The notes under the pieces were generated by a model that searched no databases, was not told the DNA's origin, and saw only the letters and a program-made list of their open reading frames with translations. This document shows positions 35,447 through 49,740 of a DNA stretch of 64,000 nt, in pieces. The stretch spans positions 186,001-250,000 of the forward strand of contig CALSFV010000099.1 in the NCBI GenBank assembly GCA_943737045.1. Reading direction: 5' to 3'. Source of the stretch: Parapristionchus giblindavisi (taxonomy: Eukaryota > Nematoda > Chromadorea > Rhabditida > Diplogasteridae). A program made the position numbers and the translations under genes. The stretch's first letter is position 1. Every line of letters begins with the position of its first letter.

Positions 35447-35699
35447 TGCGGTGTTACATTTCGAAACGGGTGACGTGTCCGTCAACTTCAATTTTGAAGT
35501 GTGGTGGGTCTCGAGTGGAAAACCCTGATAAACAATTGGAATACGGTAAGAAGTTACCGTAACCATCGATCAATATGTGTTGACTACCGTAACTTTTTAC
35601 AGTAATTTCATGACCCATCAGGGTTTTCCACTCGAGACACAAAACACTCCGAAATTGAAGTTGACGGACACGTCACCCGTTTCGAAATGTAACACCGCA
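35447..35699. mobile_element. Palindromic spacer, copy 3
   Basis: 2125 bp after copy 2. Only copy followed by the type B start (two AAAGGGGAT units, then CCAGGAAGAG). Confidence 0.85.
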
Positions 35700-38060
35700 G
35701 ATGAGATATACCAGAAAGAGGATGAGATATACCAGAAAGGGGATGAGATATACCAGAAAGGGGATGAGATATACCAGGAAGAGGATGAGATATACCAGAA
35801 AGAGGATGAGATATACCAGAAAGAGGATGAGATATACCAGAAAGAGGATGAGATATACCAGAAAGAGGATGAGATATACCAGAAAGAGGATGAGATATAC
35901 CAGAAAGAGGATGAGATATACCAGAAAGAGGATGAGATATACCAGAAAGAGGATGAGATATACCAGAAAGAGGATGAGATATACCAGAAAGGGGATGAGA
36001 TATACCAGAAAGGGGATGAGATATACCAGGAAGAGGATGAGATATACCAGAAAGAGGATGAGATATACCAGAAAGAGGATGAGATATACCAGAAAGAGGA
36101 TGAGATATACCAGAAAGAGGATGAGATATACCAGAAAGAGGATGAGATATACCAGAAAGAGGATGAGATATACCAGAAAGAGGATGAGATATACCAGAAA
36201 GAGGATGAGGTATACCAGAAAGAGGATGAGATATACCAGAAAGAGGATGAGATATACCAGAAAGAGGATGAGATATACCAGAAAGAGGATGAGATATACC
36301 AGAAAGACGATGAGATATACCAGAAAGAGGATGAGATATACCAGAAAGAGGATGAGATATACCAGAAAGAGGATGAGATATACCAGAAAGAGGATGAGAT
36401 ATACCAGAAAGAGGATGAGATATACCAGAAAGAGGATGAAATATACCAGAAAGACGATGAGATATACCAGAAAGAGGATGAGATATACCAGAAAGAGGAT
36501 GAGATATACCAGAAAGGGGATGAGATATACCAGAAAGAGGATGAGATATACCAGAAAGAGGATGAGATATACCAGAAAGAGGATGATATACCAGAAAGAG
36601 GATGAGATGTACCAGAAAGAGGATGAGATATACCAGAAAGAGGATGAGATATACCAGAAAGAGGATGAGATATACCAGAAAGACGATGAGATATACCAGA
36701 AAGAGGATGAGATATACCAGAAAGAGGATGAGATATACCAGAAAGAGGATGAGATATACCAGAAAGAGGATGAGATATACCAGAAAGGGGATGAGATATA
36801 CCAGAAAGGGGATGAGATATACCAGAAAGAGGATGAGATATACCAGAAAGACGATGAGCTATACCAGAAAGAGGATGAGATATACCAGAAAGAGGATGAT
36901 ATATACCAGAAAGAGGATGATATATACCAGAAAGAGGATGAGATATACCAGAAAGAGGATGAGATATACCAGAAAGAGGATGAGATATACCAGAAAGAGG
37001 ATGAGATATACCAGAAAGAGGATGAGATATACCAGAAAGAGGATGAGATATACCAGAAAGAGGATGAGAAATACCAGAAAGAGGATGAGATATACCAGAA
37101 AGAGGATGAGATATACCAGAAAGGGGATGAGATATACCAGAAAGGGGATGAGATATACCAGAAAGAGGATGAGATATACCAGAAAGACGATGAGCTATAC
37201 CAGAAAGAGGATGAGATATACCAGAAAGAGGATGAGATATACCAGAAAGAGGATGAGATATACCGAGATATAACAGATAGAGGATGAGATATAACAGAAA
37301 GAGGATGAGATATACCAGAAAGAGGATGAGATATACCAGAAAGAGGATGAGATATACCAGAAAGACGATGAGATATACCAGAAAGAGGATGAGATATACC
37401 AGAAAGAGGATGAGATATACCAGAAAGAGGATGAGATGTACCAGAAAGAGGATGAGATATACCAGAAAGAGGATGATATATACCAGAAAGAGGATGAGAT
37501 ATACCAGAAAGAGGATGAGATATACCAGAAAGAGGATGAGATATACCAGAAAGAGGATGAGATATACCAGAAAGACGATGAGATATACCAGAAAGAGGAT
37601 GAGATATACCAGAAAGAGGATGAGATATACCAGAAAGAGGATGAGATGTACCAGAAAGAGGATGAGATATACCAGAAAGAGGATGAGATATACCAGAAAG
37701 AGGATGAGATATACCAGAAAGAGGATGAGATATACCAGAAAGAGGATGAGATATACCAGAAAGGGGATGAGATATACCAGAAAGGGGATGAGATATACCA
37801 GAAAGGGGATGAGATATACCAGAAAGAGGATGAGATATACCAGAAAGAGGATGAGATATACCAGAAAGAGGATGAGATGTACCAGAGAGGATGAGATATA
37901 ACAGAAAGGGGATGAGATATACCAGAAAGGGGATGAGATATACCAGAAAGAGGATGAGATATACCAGAAAGAGGATGAGATATACCAGAAAGAGGATGAG
38001 ATATACCAGAAAGAGGATGAGATATACCAGAAAGGGGATGAGATATACCAGAAAGGGGAT

Positions 38061-38313
38061 TGCGGTGTTACATTTCGAAACGGGTGACGTGTCCGTCAAC
38101 TTCAATTTTGAAGTGTGGTGGGTCTCGAGTGGAAAACCCTGATAAACAATTGGAATACGGTAAGAAGTTACCGTAACCATCGATCAATATGTGTTGACTA
38201 CCGTAACTTTTTACAGTAATTTCATGACCCATCAGGGTTTTCCACTCGAGACACAAAACACTCCGAAATTGAAGTTGACGGACACGTCACCCGTTTCGAA
38301 ATGTAACACCGCA
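38061..38313. mobile_element. Palindromic spacer, copy 4
   Basis: 2614 bp after copy 3; followed by a type A block that contains a 168-bp internal duplication. Confidence 0.85.
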
Positions 38314-39679
38314 GATGAGATATACCAGAAAGAGGATGAGATATACCAGAAAGGGGATGAGATATACCAGAAAGAGGATGAGATATAACAGAAAGAGGAT
38401 GAGATATACCAGAAAGAGGATGAGATATACCAGAAAGAGGATGAGATATACCAGAAAGAGGATGAGATATACCAGAAAGAGGATGAGATATACCAGAAAG
38501 AGGATGAGATATACCAGAAAGAGGATGAGATATACCATAAAGAGGATGTGATATACCAGAAAGAGGATGAGATATACCAGAAAGAGGATGAAATATACCA
38601 GAAAGAGGATGAGATATACCAGAAAGAGGATGAGATATACCAGAAAGAGGATGAGATATACCAGAAAGAGGATGAGATATACCAGAAAGAGGATGAGATA
38701 TACCATAAAGAGGATGTGATATACCAGAAAGAGGATGAGATATACCAGAAAGAGGATGAAATATACCAGAAAGAGGATGAGATATACCAGAAAGAGGATG
38801 AGATATACCAGAAAGAGGATGAGAAATACCAGAAAGAGGATGAGATATACCAGAAAGAGGATGAGATATACCAGAAAGGGGATGAGATATACCAGAAAGG
38901 GGATGAGATATACCAGAAAGAGGATGAGATATACCAGAAAGACGATGAGCTATACCAGAAAGAGGATGAGATATACCAGAAAGAGGATGATATATACCAG
39001 AAAGAGGATGATATATACCAGAAAGAGGATGAGATATACCAGAAAGAGGATGAGATATACCAGAAAGAGGATGAGATATACCAGAAAGAGGATGAGATAT
39101 ACCAGAAAGAGGATGAGATATACCAGAAAGAGGATGAGATATACCAGAAAGAGGATGAGATATACCAGAAAGAGGATGAGATATACCAGAAAGACGATGA
39201 GATATACCAGAAAGAGGATGAGATATACCAGAAAGAGGATGAGATATACCAGAAAGAGGATGAGATGTACCAGAAAGAGGATGAGATATACCAGAAAGAG
39301 GATGAGATATACCAGAAAGAGGATGAGATATACCAGAAAGAGGATGAGATATACCAGAAAGAGGATGAGATATACCAGAAAGGGGATGAGATATACCAGA
39401 AAGGGGATGAGATATACCAGAAAGGGGATGAGATATACCAGAAAGAGGATGAGATATACCAGAAAGAGGATGAGATATACCAGAAAGAGGATGAGATGTA
39501 CCAGAGAGGATGAGATATAACAGAAAGGGGATGAGATATACCAGAAAGGGGATGAGATATACCAGAAAGAGGATGAGATATACCAGAAAGAGGATGAGAT
39601 ATACCAGAAAGAGGATGAGATATACCAGAAAGAGGATGAGATATACCAGAAAGGGGATGAGATATACCAGAAAGGGGAT

Positions 39680-39932
39680 TGCGGTGTTACATTTCGAAAC
39701 GGGTGACGTGTCCGTCAACTTCAATTTTGAAGTGTGGTGGGTCTCGAGTGGAAAACCCTGATAAACAATTGGAATACGGTAAGAAGTTACCGTAACCATC
39801 GATCAATATGTGTTGACTACCGTAACTTTTTACAGTAATTTCATGACCCATCAGGGTTTTCCACTCGAGACACAAAACACTCCGAAATTGAAGTTGACGG
39901 ACACGTCACCCGTTTCGAAATGTAACACCGCA
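39680..39932. mobile_element. Palindromic spacer, copy 5
   Basis: 1619 bp after copy 4, which is 168 bp more than the copy 1-2 interval; type A block follows. Confidence 0.85.
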
Positions 39933-41804
39933 GATGAGATATACCAGAAAGAGGATGAGATATACCAGAAAGGGGATGAGATATACCAGAAAGAGGATGA
40001 GATATAACAGAAAGAGGATGAGATATACCAGAAAGAGGATGAGATATACCAGAAAGAGGATGAGATATACCAGAAAGAGGATGAGATATACCAGAAAGAG
40101 GATGAGATATACCAGAAAGAGGATGAGATATACCAGAAAGAGGATGAGATATACCATAAAGAGGATGTGATATACCAGAAAGAGGATGAGATATACCAGA
40201 AAGAGGATGAAATATACCAGAAAGAGGATGAGATATACCAGAAAGAGGATGAGATATACCAGAAAGGTTATGAGATATACCAGAAAGAGGATGAGATATA
40301 CCAGAAAGAGGATGAGATATACCAGATAGGGGATGAGATATACCAGAAAGGGGATGAGATATACCAGAAAGAGGAAGAGATATACCAGAAAGGGGATGAG
40401 ATATACCAGAAAGGGGATGAGATATACCAGAAAGAGGAAGAGATATACCAGAAAGGGGATGAGATATACCAGAAAGAGGATGAGATATACCAGAAAGAGG
40501 ATGAGATATTCCAGAAAGAGGATGAGATATACCAGAAAGAGGATGAGATATACCAGAAAGAGGATGAGATATACCAGAAAGGGGATGAGATATACCAGAA
40601 AGGGGATGAGATATACCAGAAAGAGGATGAGATATACCAGAAAGAGGATGAGATATACCAGAAAGAGGATGAGATATGCCAGAAAGAGGATGAGATATAA
40701 AAGAAAGAGGATGAGATATACCAGACAGAGGATGAGATATACCAGAAAGAGGATGAGATATACCAGAAAGAGGATGAGATATACCAGAAAGAGGATGAGA
40801 TATACCAGAAAGAGGATGAGATATACCAGAAAGGGGATGAGATATACCAGAAAGGGGATGAGATATACCAGGAAGAGGATGAGATATACCAGAAAGAGGA
40901 TGAGATATACCAGAAAGAGGATGAGATATACCAGAAAGAGGATGAGATATACCAGAAAGAGGATGAGATATACCAGAAAGAGGATGAGATATACCAGAAA
41001 GAGGATGAGATATACCAGAAAGAGGATGAGATATACCAGAAAGAGGATGAGATATACCAGAAAGGGGATGAGATATACCAGAAAGGGGATGAGATATACC
41101 AGGAAGAGGATGAGATATACCAGAAAGAGGATGAGATATACCAGAAAGAGGATGAGATATACCAGAAAGAGGATGAGATATACCAGAAAGAGGATGAGAT
41201 ATACCAGAAAGAGGATGAGATATACCAGAAAGAGGATGAGATATACCAGAAAGAGGATGAGATATACCAGAAAGAGGATGAGGTATACCAGAAAGAGGAT
41301 GAGATATACCAGAAAGAGGATGAGATATACCAGAAAGAGGATGAGATATACCAGAAAGAGGATGAGATATACCAGAAAGACGATGAGATATACCAGAAAG
41401 AGGATGAGATATACCAGAAAGAGGATGAGATATACCAGAAAGAGGATGAGATATACCAGAAAGAGGATGAGATATACCAGAAAGAGGATGAGATATACCA
41501 GAAAGAGGATGAGATGTACCAGAAAGAGGATGAGATATACCAGAAAGGGGATGAGATATACCAGAAAGGGGATGAGATATACCAGAAAGGGGATGAGATA
41601 TACCAGAAAGAGGATGAGATGTACCAGAAAGAGGATGAGATATAACAGAAAGGGGATGAGATATACCAGAAAGGGGATGAGATATACCAGAAAGAGGATG
41701 AGATATACCAGAAAGAGGATGAGATATACCAGAAAGAGGATGAGATATACCAGAAAGAGGATGAGATATACCAGAAAGGGGATGAGATATACCAGAAAGG
41801 GGAT

Positions 41805-42057
41805 TGCGGTGTTACATTTCGAAACGGGTGACGTGTCCGTCAACTTCAATTTTGAAGTGTGGTGGGTCTCGAGTGGAAAACCCTGATAAACAATTGGAAT
41901 ACGGTAAGAAGTTACCGTAACCATCGATCAATATGTGTTGACTACCGTAACTTTTTACAGTAATTTCATGACCCATCAGGGTTTTCCACTCGAGACACAA
42001 AACACTCCGAAATTGAAGTTGACGGACACGTCACCCGTTTCGAAATGTAACACCGCA
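41805..42057. mobile_element. Palindromic spacer, copy 6
   Basis: 2125 bp after copy 5, identical to the copy 2-3 interval. Followed by a type C block (CCAGATAGAGG in unit four). Confidence 0.85.
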
Positions 42058-43446
42058 GATGAGATATACCAGAAAGAGGATGAGATATACCAGAAAGGGG
42101 ATGAGATATACCAGAAAGAGGATGAGATATACCAGATAGAGGATGAGATATACCAGAAAGGGGATGAGATATACCAGAAAGAGGATGAGATATACCAAAA
42201 AGAGGATGAGATATACCAGAAAGAGGATGAGATATACCAGAAAGAGGATGAGATATACCAGAAAGAGGATTAGATATACCAGAAAGAGGATGAGATATAC
42301 CAGAAAGAGGATGAGATATACCAGAAAGAGGATGAGATATAACAGAAAGAGGATGAGATATAACAGAAAGAGGATAAGATATACCAGAAAGAGGATGAGA
42401 TATACCAGAAAGAGGATGAGATATACCAGAAAGAGGATGAGATATACCAGAAAGAGGATGAGATATACCAGAAAGAGGATGAGATATACCAGAAAGAGGA
42501 TGAGATATACCAGAAAGAGGATGAGATATACCAGAAAGAGGATGAGATATACCAGAAAGAGGATGAGATATACCAGAAAGGGGATGAGATGTACCAGGAA
42601 GAGGATGAGATATACCAGAAAGAGGATGAGATATACCAGAAAGGGGATGAGATATACCAGAAAGAGGATGAGATATAACAGAAAGAGGATGAGATATACC
42701 AGAAAGAGGATGAGATATACCAGAAAGAGGATGAGATATAACAGAAAGAGGATGAGATATACCAGAAAGAGGATGAGATATACCAGAAAGGGGATGAGAT
42801 ATACCAGAAAGAGGATGAGATATACCAGAAAGGGGATGAGATATACCAGAAAGAGGATGAGATATAACAGAAAGAGGATGAGATATACCAGAAAGAGGAT
42901 GAGATATACCAGAAAGAGGATGAGATATAACAGAAAGAGGATGAGATATACCAGAAAGAGGATGAGATATACCAGAAAGGGGATGAGATATAACAGAAAG
43001 AGGATGAGATATACCAGAAAGAGGATGAGATATACCAGAAAGAGGATGAGATATACCAGAAAGAGGATGAGATATACCAGAAAGAGGATGAGATATACCA
43101 GAAAGAGGATGAGATATACCAGAAAGGGGATGAGATGTACCAGGAAGAGGATGAGATATACCAGAAAGAGGATGAGATATACCAGAAAGGGGATGAGATA
43201 TACCAGAAAGAGGATGAGATATAACAGAAAGAGGATGAGATATACCAGAAAGAGGATGAGATATACCAGAAAGAGGATGAGATATAACAGAAAGAGGATG
43301 AGATATACCAGAAAGAGGATGAGATATACCAGAAAGGGGATGAGATATACCAGAAAGAGGATGAGATATAACAGAAAGAGGATGAGATATACCAGAAAGA
43401 GGATGAGATATACCAGAAAGAGGATGAGATATACCAGAAAGGGGAT

Positions 43447-43699
43447 TGCGGTGTTACATTTCGAAACGGGTGACGTGTCCGTCAACTTCAATTTTGAAGT
43501 GTGGTGGGTCTCGAGTGGAAAACCCTGATAAACAATTGGAATACGGTAAGAAGTTACCGTAACCATCGATCAGTATGTGTTGACTACCGTAACTTTTTAC
43601 AGTAATTTCATGACCCATCAGGGTTTTCCACTCGAGACACAAAACACTCCGAAATTGAAGTTGACGGACACGTCACCCGTTTCGAAATGTAACACCGCA
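43447..43699. mobile_element. Palindromic spacer, copy 7 (G variant)
   Basis: Central GATCAATATG reads GATCAGTATG. Followed by a type D block (GATATATCAG in unit two; 9-nt AAAGAGGAT insertions). Confidence 0.85.
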
Positions 43700-44476
43700 G
43701 ATGAGATATACCAGAAAGAGGATGAGATATATCAGAAAGGGGATGAGATATACCAGAAAGAGGATGAGATATACCAGAAAGAGGATGAGATATACCAGAA
43801 AGGGGATGAGATATACCAGAAAGAGGATGAGATATACCATAAAGAGGATAAAGAGGATGAGATATACCAGAAAGAGGATGAGATATACCAGAAAGAGGAT
43901 GAGATATACCAGAAAGAGGATGAGATATACCAGAAAGAGGATGAGATATACCAGAAAGAGGATGAGATATACCAGAAAGAGGATGAGATATACCATGAAG
44001 AGGATGTGATATACCAGAAAGAGGATGAGATATACCAGAAAGAGGATGAAATATACCAGAAAGAGGATGAGATATACCAGAAAGAGGATGAGATATACCA
44101 TAAAGAGGATAAAGAGGATGAGATATACCAGAAAGAGGATGAGATATACCAGAAAGAGGATGAGATATACCAGAAAGAGGATGAGATATACCAGAAAGAG
44201 GATGAGATATACCAGAAAGAGGATGAGATATACCAGAAAGAGGATGAGATATACCATGAAGAGGATGTGATATACCAGAAAGAGGATGAGATATACCAGA
44301 AAGAGGATGAGATATACCAGAAAGAGGATGAGATATACCAGAAAGAGGATGAGATATACCAGAAAGAGGATGAGATATACCAGAAAGAGGATGAGATATA
44401 CCAGAAAGAGGATGAGATATACCAGAAAGAGGATGAGATATACCAGAAAGGGGATGAGATATACCAGAAAGGGGAT

Positions 44477-44729
44477 TGCGGTGTTACATTTCGAAACGGG
44501 TGACGTGTCCGTCAACTTCAATTTTGAAGTGTGGTGGGTCTCGAGTGGAAAACCCTGATAAACAATTGGAATACGGTAAGAAGTTACCGTAACCATCGAT
44601 CAATATGTGTTGACTACCGTAACTTTTTACAGTAATTTCATGACCCATCAGGGTTTTCCACTCGAGACACAAAACACTCCGAAATTGAAGTTGACGGACA
44701 CGTCACCCGTTTCGAAATGTAACACCGCA
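44477..44729. mobile_element. Palindromic spacer, copy 8
   Basis: 1030 bp after copy 7, with A at the variable central site; type C block follows. Confidence 0.85.
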
Positions 44730-46244
44730 GATGAGATATACCAGAAAGAGGATGAGATATACCAGAAAGGGGATGAGATATACCAGAAAGAGGATGAGAT
44801 ATACCAGATAGAGGATGAGATATACCAGAAAGGGGATGAGATATACCAGAAAGAGGATGAGATATACCAAAAAGAGGATGAGATATACCAGAAAGAGGAT
44901 GAGATATACCAGAAAGAGGATGAGATATACCAGAAAGAGGATGAGATATACCAGAAAGAGGATGAGATATACCAGAAAGAGGATGAGATATACCAGAAAG
45001 AGGATGAGATATAACAGAAAGAGGATGAGATATAACAGAAAGAGGATGAGATATACCAGAAAGAGGATGAGATATACCAGAAAGAGGATGAGATATAACA
45101 GAAAGAGGATGAGATATACCAGAAAGAGGATGAGATATACCAGAAAGAGGATGAGATATACCAGAAAGAGGATGAGATATACCAGAAAGAGGATGAGATA
45201 TACCAGAAAGAGGATGAGATATAACAGAAAGAGGATGAGATATACCAGAAAGAGGATGAGATATACCAGAAAGAGGATGAGATATACCAGAAAGAGGATG
45301 AGATATACCAGAAAGAGGATGAGATATACCATAAAGAGGATGTGATATACCAGAAAGAGGATGAGATATACCAGAAAGAGGATGAGATATACCAGAAAGA
45401 GGATGAGATATACCAGAAAGAGGATGAGATATACCAGAAAGGGGATGAGATATACCAGAAAGAGGATGAGATATACCAGAAAGAGGATGAGATATACCAG
45501 AAAGAGGATGAGATATATCAGAAAGAGGATGAGATATACCAGAAAGAGGATGAGATATACCAGAAAGAGGATGAGATATACCAGAAAGAGGATGAGATAT
45601 ACCAGAAAGAGGATGAGATATACCAGAAAGAGGATGAGATATACCAGAAAGAGGATGAGATATACCAGAAAGAGGATGAGATATACCAGAAAGAGGATGA
45701 GATATACCAGAAAGAGGATGAGATATAACAGAAAGAGGATGAGATATAACAGAAAGAGGATGAGATATACCAGAAAGAGGATGAGATATACCAGAAAGAG
45801 GATGAGATATAACAGAAAGAGGATGAGATATACCAGAAAGAGGATGAGATATACCAGAAAGAGGATGAGATATACCAGAAAGAGGATGAGATATACCAGA
45901 AAGAGGATGAGATATACCAGAAAGAGGATGAGATATAACAGAAAGAGGATGAGATATACCAGAAAGAGGATGAGATATACCAGAAAGAGGATGAGATATA
46001 CCAGAAAGAGGATGAGATATACCAGAAAGAGGATGAGATATACCATAAAGAGGATGTGATATACCAGAAAGAGGATGAGATATACCAGAAAGAGGATGAG
46101 ATATACCAGAAAGAGGATGAGATATACCAGAAAGAGGATGAGATATACCAGAAAGGGGATGAGATATAGCAGAAAGGGGATGAGATATACCAGGAAGAGG
46201 ATGAGATATACCAGAAAGAGGATGAGATATACCAGAAAGGGGAT

Positions 46245-46497
46245 TGCGGTGTTACATTTCGAAACGGGTGACGTGTCCGTCAACTTCAATTTTGAAGTGT
46301 GGTGGGTCTCGAGTGGAAAACCCTGATAAACAATTGGAATACGGTAAGAAGTTACCGTAACCATCGATCAGTATGTGTTGACTACCGTAACTTTTTACAG
46401 TAATTTCATGACCCATCAGGGTTTTCCACTCGAGACACAAAACACTCCGAAATTGAAGTTGACGGACACGTCACCCGTTTCGAAATGTAACACCGCA
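46245..46497. mobile_element. Palindromic spacer, copy 9 (G variant)
   Basis: 1768 bp after copy 8; G variant and type D block, as for copy 7. Confidence 0.85.
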
Positions 46498-47526
46498 GAT
46501 GAGATATACCAGAAAGAGGATGAGATATATCAGAAAGGGGATGAGATATACCAGAAAGAGGATGAGATATACCAGAAAGAGGATGAGATATACCAGAAAG
46601 GGGATGAGATATACCAGAAAGAGGATGAGATATACCATAAAGAGGATAAAGAGGATGAGATATACCAGAAAGAGGATGAGATATACCAGAAAGAGGATGA
46701 GATATACCAGAAAGAGGATGAGATATACCAGAAAGAGGATGAGATATACCAGAAAGAGGATGAGATATACCAGAAAGAGGATGAGATATACCATGAAGAG
46801 GATGTGATATACCAGAAAGAGGATGAGATATACCAGAAAGAGGATGAAATATACCAGAAAGAGGATGAGATATACCAGAAAGAGGATGAGATATACCATA
46901 AAGAGGATAAAGAGGATGAGATATACCAGAAAGAGGATGAGATATACCAGAAAGAGGATGAGATATACCAGAAAGAGGATGAGATATACCAGAAAGAGGA
47001 TGAGATATACCAGAAAGAGGATGAGATATACCAGAAAGGGGATGAGATATACCATGAAGAGGATGTGATATACCAGAAAGAGGATGAGATATACCAGAAA
47101 GAGGATGAAATATACCAGAAAGAGGATGAGATATAACAGAAAGAGGATGAGATATACCAGAAAGAGGATGAGATATACCAGAAAGAGGATGAGATATACC
47201 AGAAAGAGGATGAGATATAACAGAAAGAGGATGAGATATACCAGAAAGAGGATGAGATATACCAGAAAGAGGATGAGATATACCAGAAAGAGGATGAGAT
47301 ATACCAGAAAGAGGATGAGATATACCATAAAGAGGATGTGATATACCAGAAAGAGGATGAGATATACCAGAAAGAGGATGAGATATACCAGAAAGAGGAT
47401 GAGATATACCAGAAAGAGGATGAGATATACCAGAAAGGGGATGAGATATAGCAGAAAGGGGATGAGATATACCAGGAAGAGGATGAGATATACCAGAAAG
47501 AGGATGAGATATACCAGAAAGGGGAT

Positions 47527-47779
47527 TGCGGTGTTACATTTCGAAACGGGTGACGTGTCCGTCAACTTCAATTTTGAAGTGTGGTGGGTCTCGAGTGGAA
47601 AACCCTGATAAACAATTGGAATACGGTAAGAAGTTACCGTAACCATCGATCAGTATGTGTTGACTACCGTAACTTTTTACAGTAATTTCATGACCCATCA
47701 GGGTTTTCCACTCGAGACACAAAACACTCCGAAATTGAAGTTGACGGACACGTCACCCGTTTCGAAATGTAACACCGCA
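47527..47779. mobile_element. Palindromic spacer, copy 10 (G variant)
   Basis: 1282 bp after copy 9; G variant and type D block with three 9-nt insertions. Confidence 0.85.
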
Positions 47780-49487
47780 GATGAGATATACCAGAAAGAG
47801 GATGAGATATATCAGAAAGGGGATGAGATATACCAGAAAGAGGATGAGATATACCAGAAAGAGGATGAGATATACCAGAAAGGGGATGAGATATACCAGA
47901 AAGAGGATGAGATATACCATAAAGAGGATAAAGAGGATGAGATATACCAGAAAGAGGATGAGATATACCAGAAAGAGGATGAGATATACCAGAAAGAGGA
48001 TGAGATATACCAGAAAGAGGATGAGATATACCAGAAAGAGGATGAGATGTACCAGAAAGAGGATGAGATATACCATGAAGAGGATGTGATATACCAGAAA
48101 GAGGATGAGATATACCAGAAAGAGGATGAAATATACCAGAAAGAGGATGAGATATACCAGAAAGAGGATGAGATATACCATAAAGAGGATAAAGAGGATG
48201 AGATATACCAGAAAGAGGATGAGATATACCAGAAAGAGGATGAGATATACCAGAAAGAGGATGAGATATACCAGAAAGAGGATGAGATATACCAAAAAGA
48301 GGATGAGATATACCAGAAAGGGGATGAGATATACCATGAAGAGGATGTGATATACCAGAAAGAGGATGAGATATACCAGAAAGAGGATGAAATATACCAG
48401 AAAGAGGATGAGATATACCAGAAAGAGGATGAGATATACCAGAAAGGTTATGAGATATACCAGAAAGAGGATGAGATATACCAGAAAGAGGATGAGATAT
48501 ACCAGATAGGGGATGAGATATACCGAAAGGGGATGAGATATACCAGAAAGAGGAAGAGATATACCAGAAAGGGGATGAGATATACCAGAAAGAGGATGAG
48601 ATATACCAGAAAGAGGATGAGATATACCAGAAAGAGGATGAGATATACCAGAAAGAGGATGAGATATACCAGAAAGAGGATGAGATATACCAGAAAGAGG
48701 ATGAGATATACCAGAAAGAGGATGAGATATACCAGAAAGAGGATGAGATATACCATGAAGAGGATGTGATATACCAGAAAGAGGATGAGATATACCAGAA
48801 AGAGGATGAAATATACCAGAAAGAGGATGAGATATACCAGAAAGAGGATGAGATATACCATAAAGAGGATAAAGAGGATGAGATATACCAGAAAGAGGAT
48901 GAGATATACCAGAAAGAGGATGAGATATACCAGAAAGAGGATGAGATATACCAGAAAGAGGATGAGATATACCAGAAAGAGGATGAGATATACCAGAAAG
49001 GGGATGAGATATACCATGAAGAGGATGTGATATACCAGAAAGAGGATGAGATATACCAGAAAGAGGATGAAATATACCAGAAAGAGGATGAGATATACCA
49101 GAAAGAGGATGAGATATACCAGAAAGGTTATGAGATATACCAGAAAGAGGATGAGATATACCAGAAAGAGGATGAGATATACCAGATAGGGGATGAGATA
49201 TACCGAAAGGGGATGAGATATACCAGAAAGAGGAAGAGATATACCAGAAAGGGGATGAGATATACCAGAAAGAGGATGAGATATACCAGAAAGAGGATGA
49301 GATATACCAGAAAGAGGATGAGATATACCAGAAAGAGGATGAGATATACCAGAAAGAGGATGAGATATACCAGAAAGAGGATGAGATATACCAGAAAGAG
49401 GATGAGATATACCAGAAAGAGGATGAGATATACCAGAAAGAGGATGAGATATACCAGAAAGGGGATGAGATATACCAGAAAGGGGAT

Positions 49488-49740
49488 TGCGGTGTTACAT
49501 TTCGAAACGGGTGACGTGTCCGTCAACTTCAATTTTGAAGTGTGGTGGGTCTCGAGTGGAAAACCCTGATAAACAATTGGAATACGGTAAGAAGTTACCG
49601 TAACCATCGATCAATATGTGTTGACTACCGTAACTTTTTACAGTAATTTCATGACCCATCAGGGTTTTCCACTCGAGACACAAAACACTCCGAAATTGAA
49701 GTTGACGGACACGTCACCCGTTTCGAAATGTAACACCGCA
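49488..49740. mobile_element. Palindromic spacer, copy 11
   Basis: 1961 bp after copy 10; type C block follows. Confidence 0.85.
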
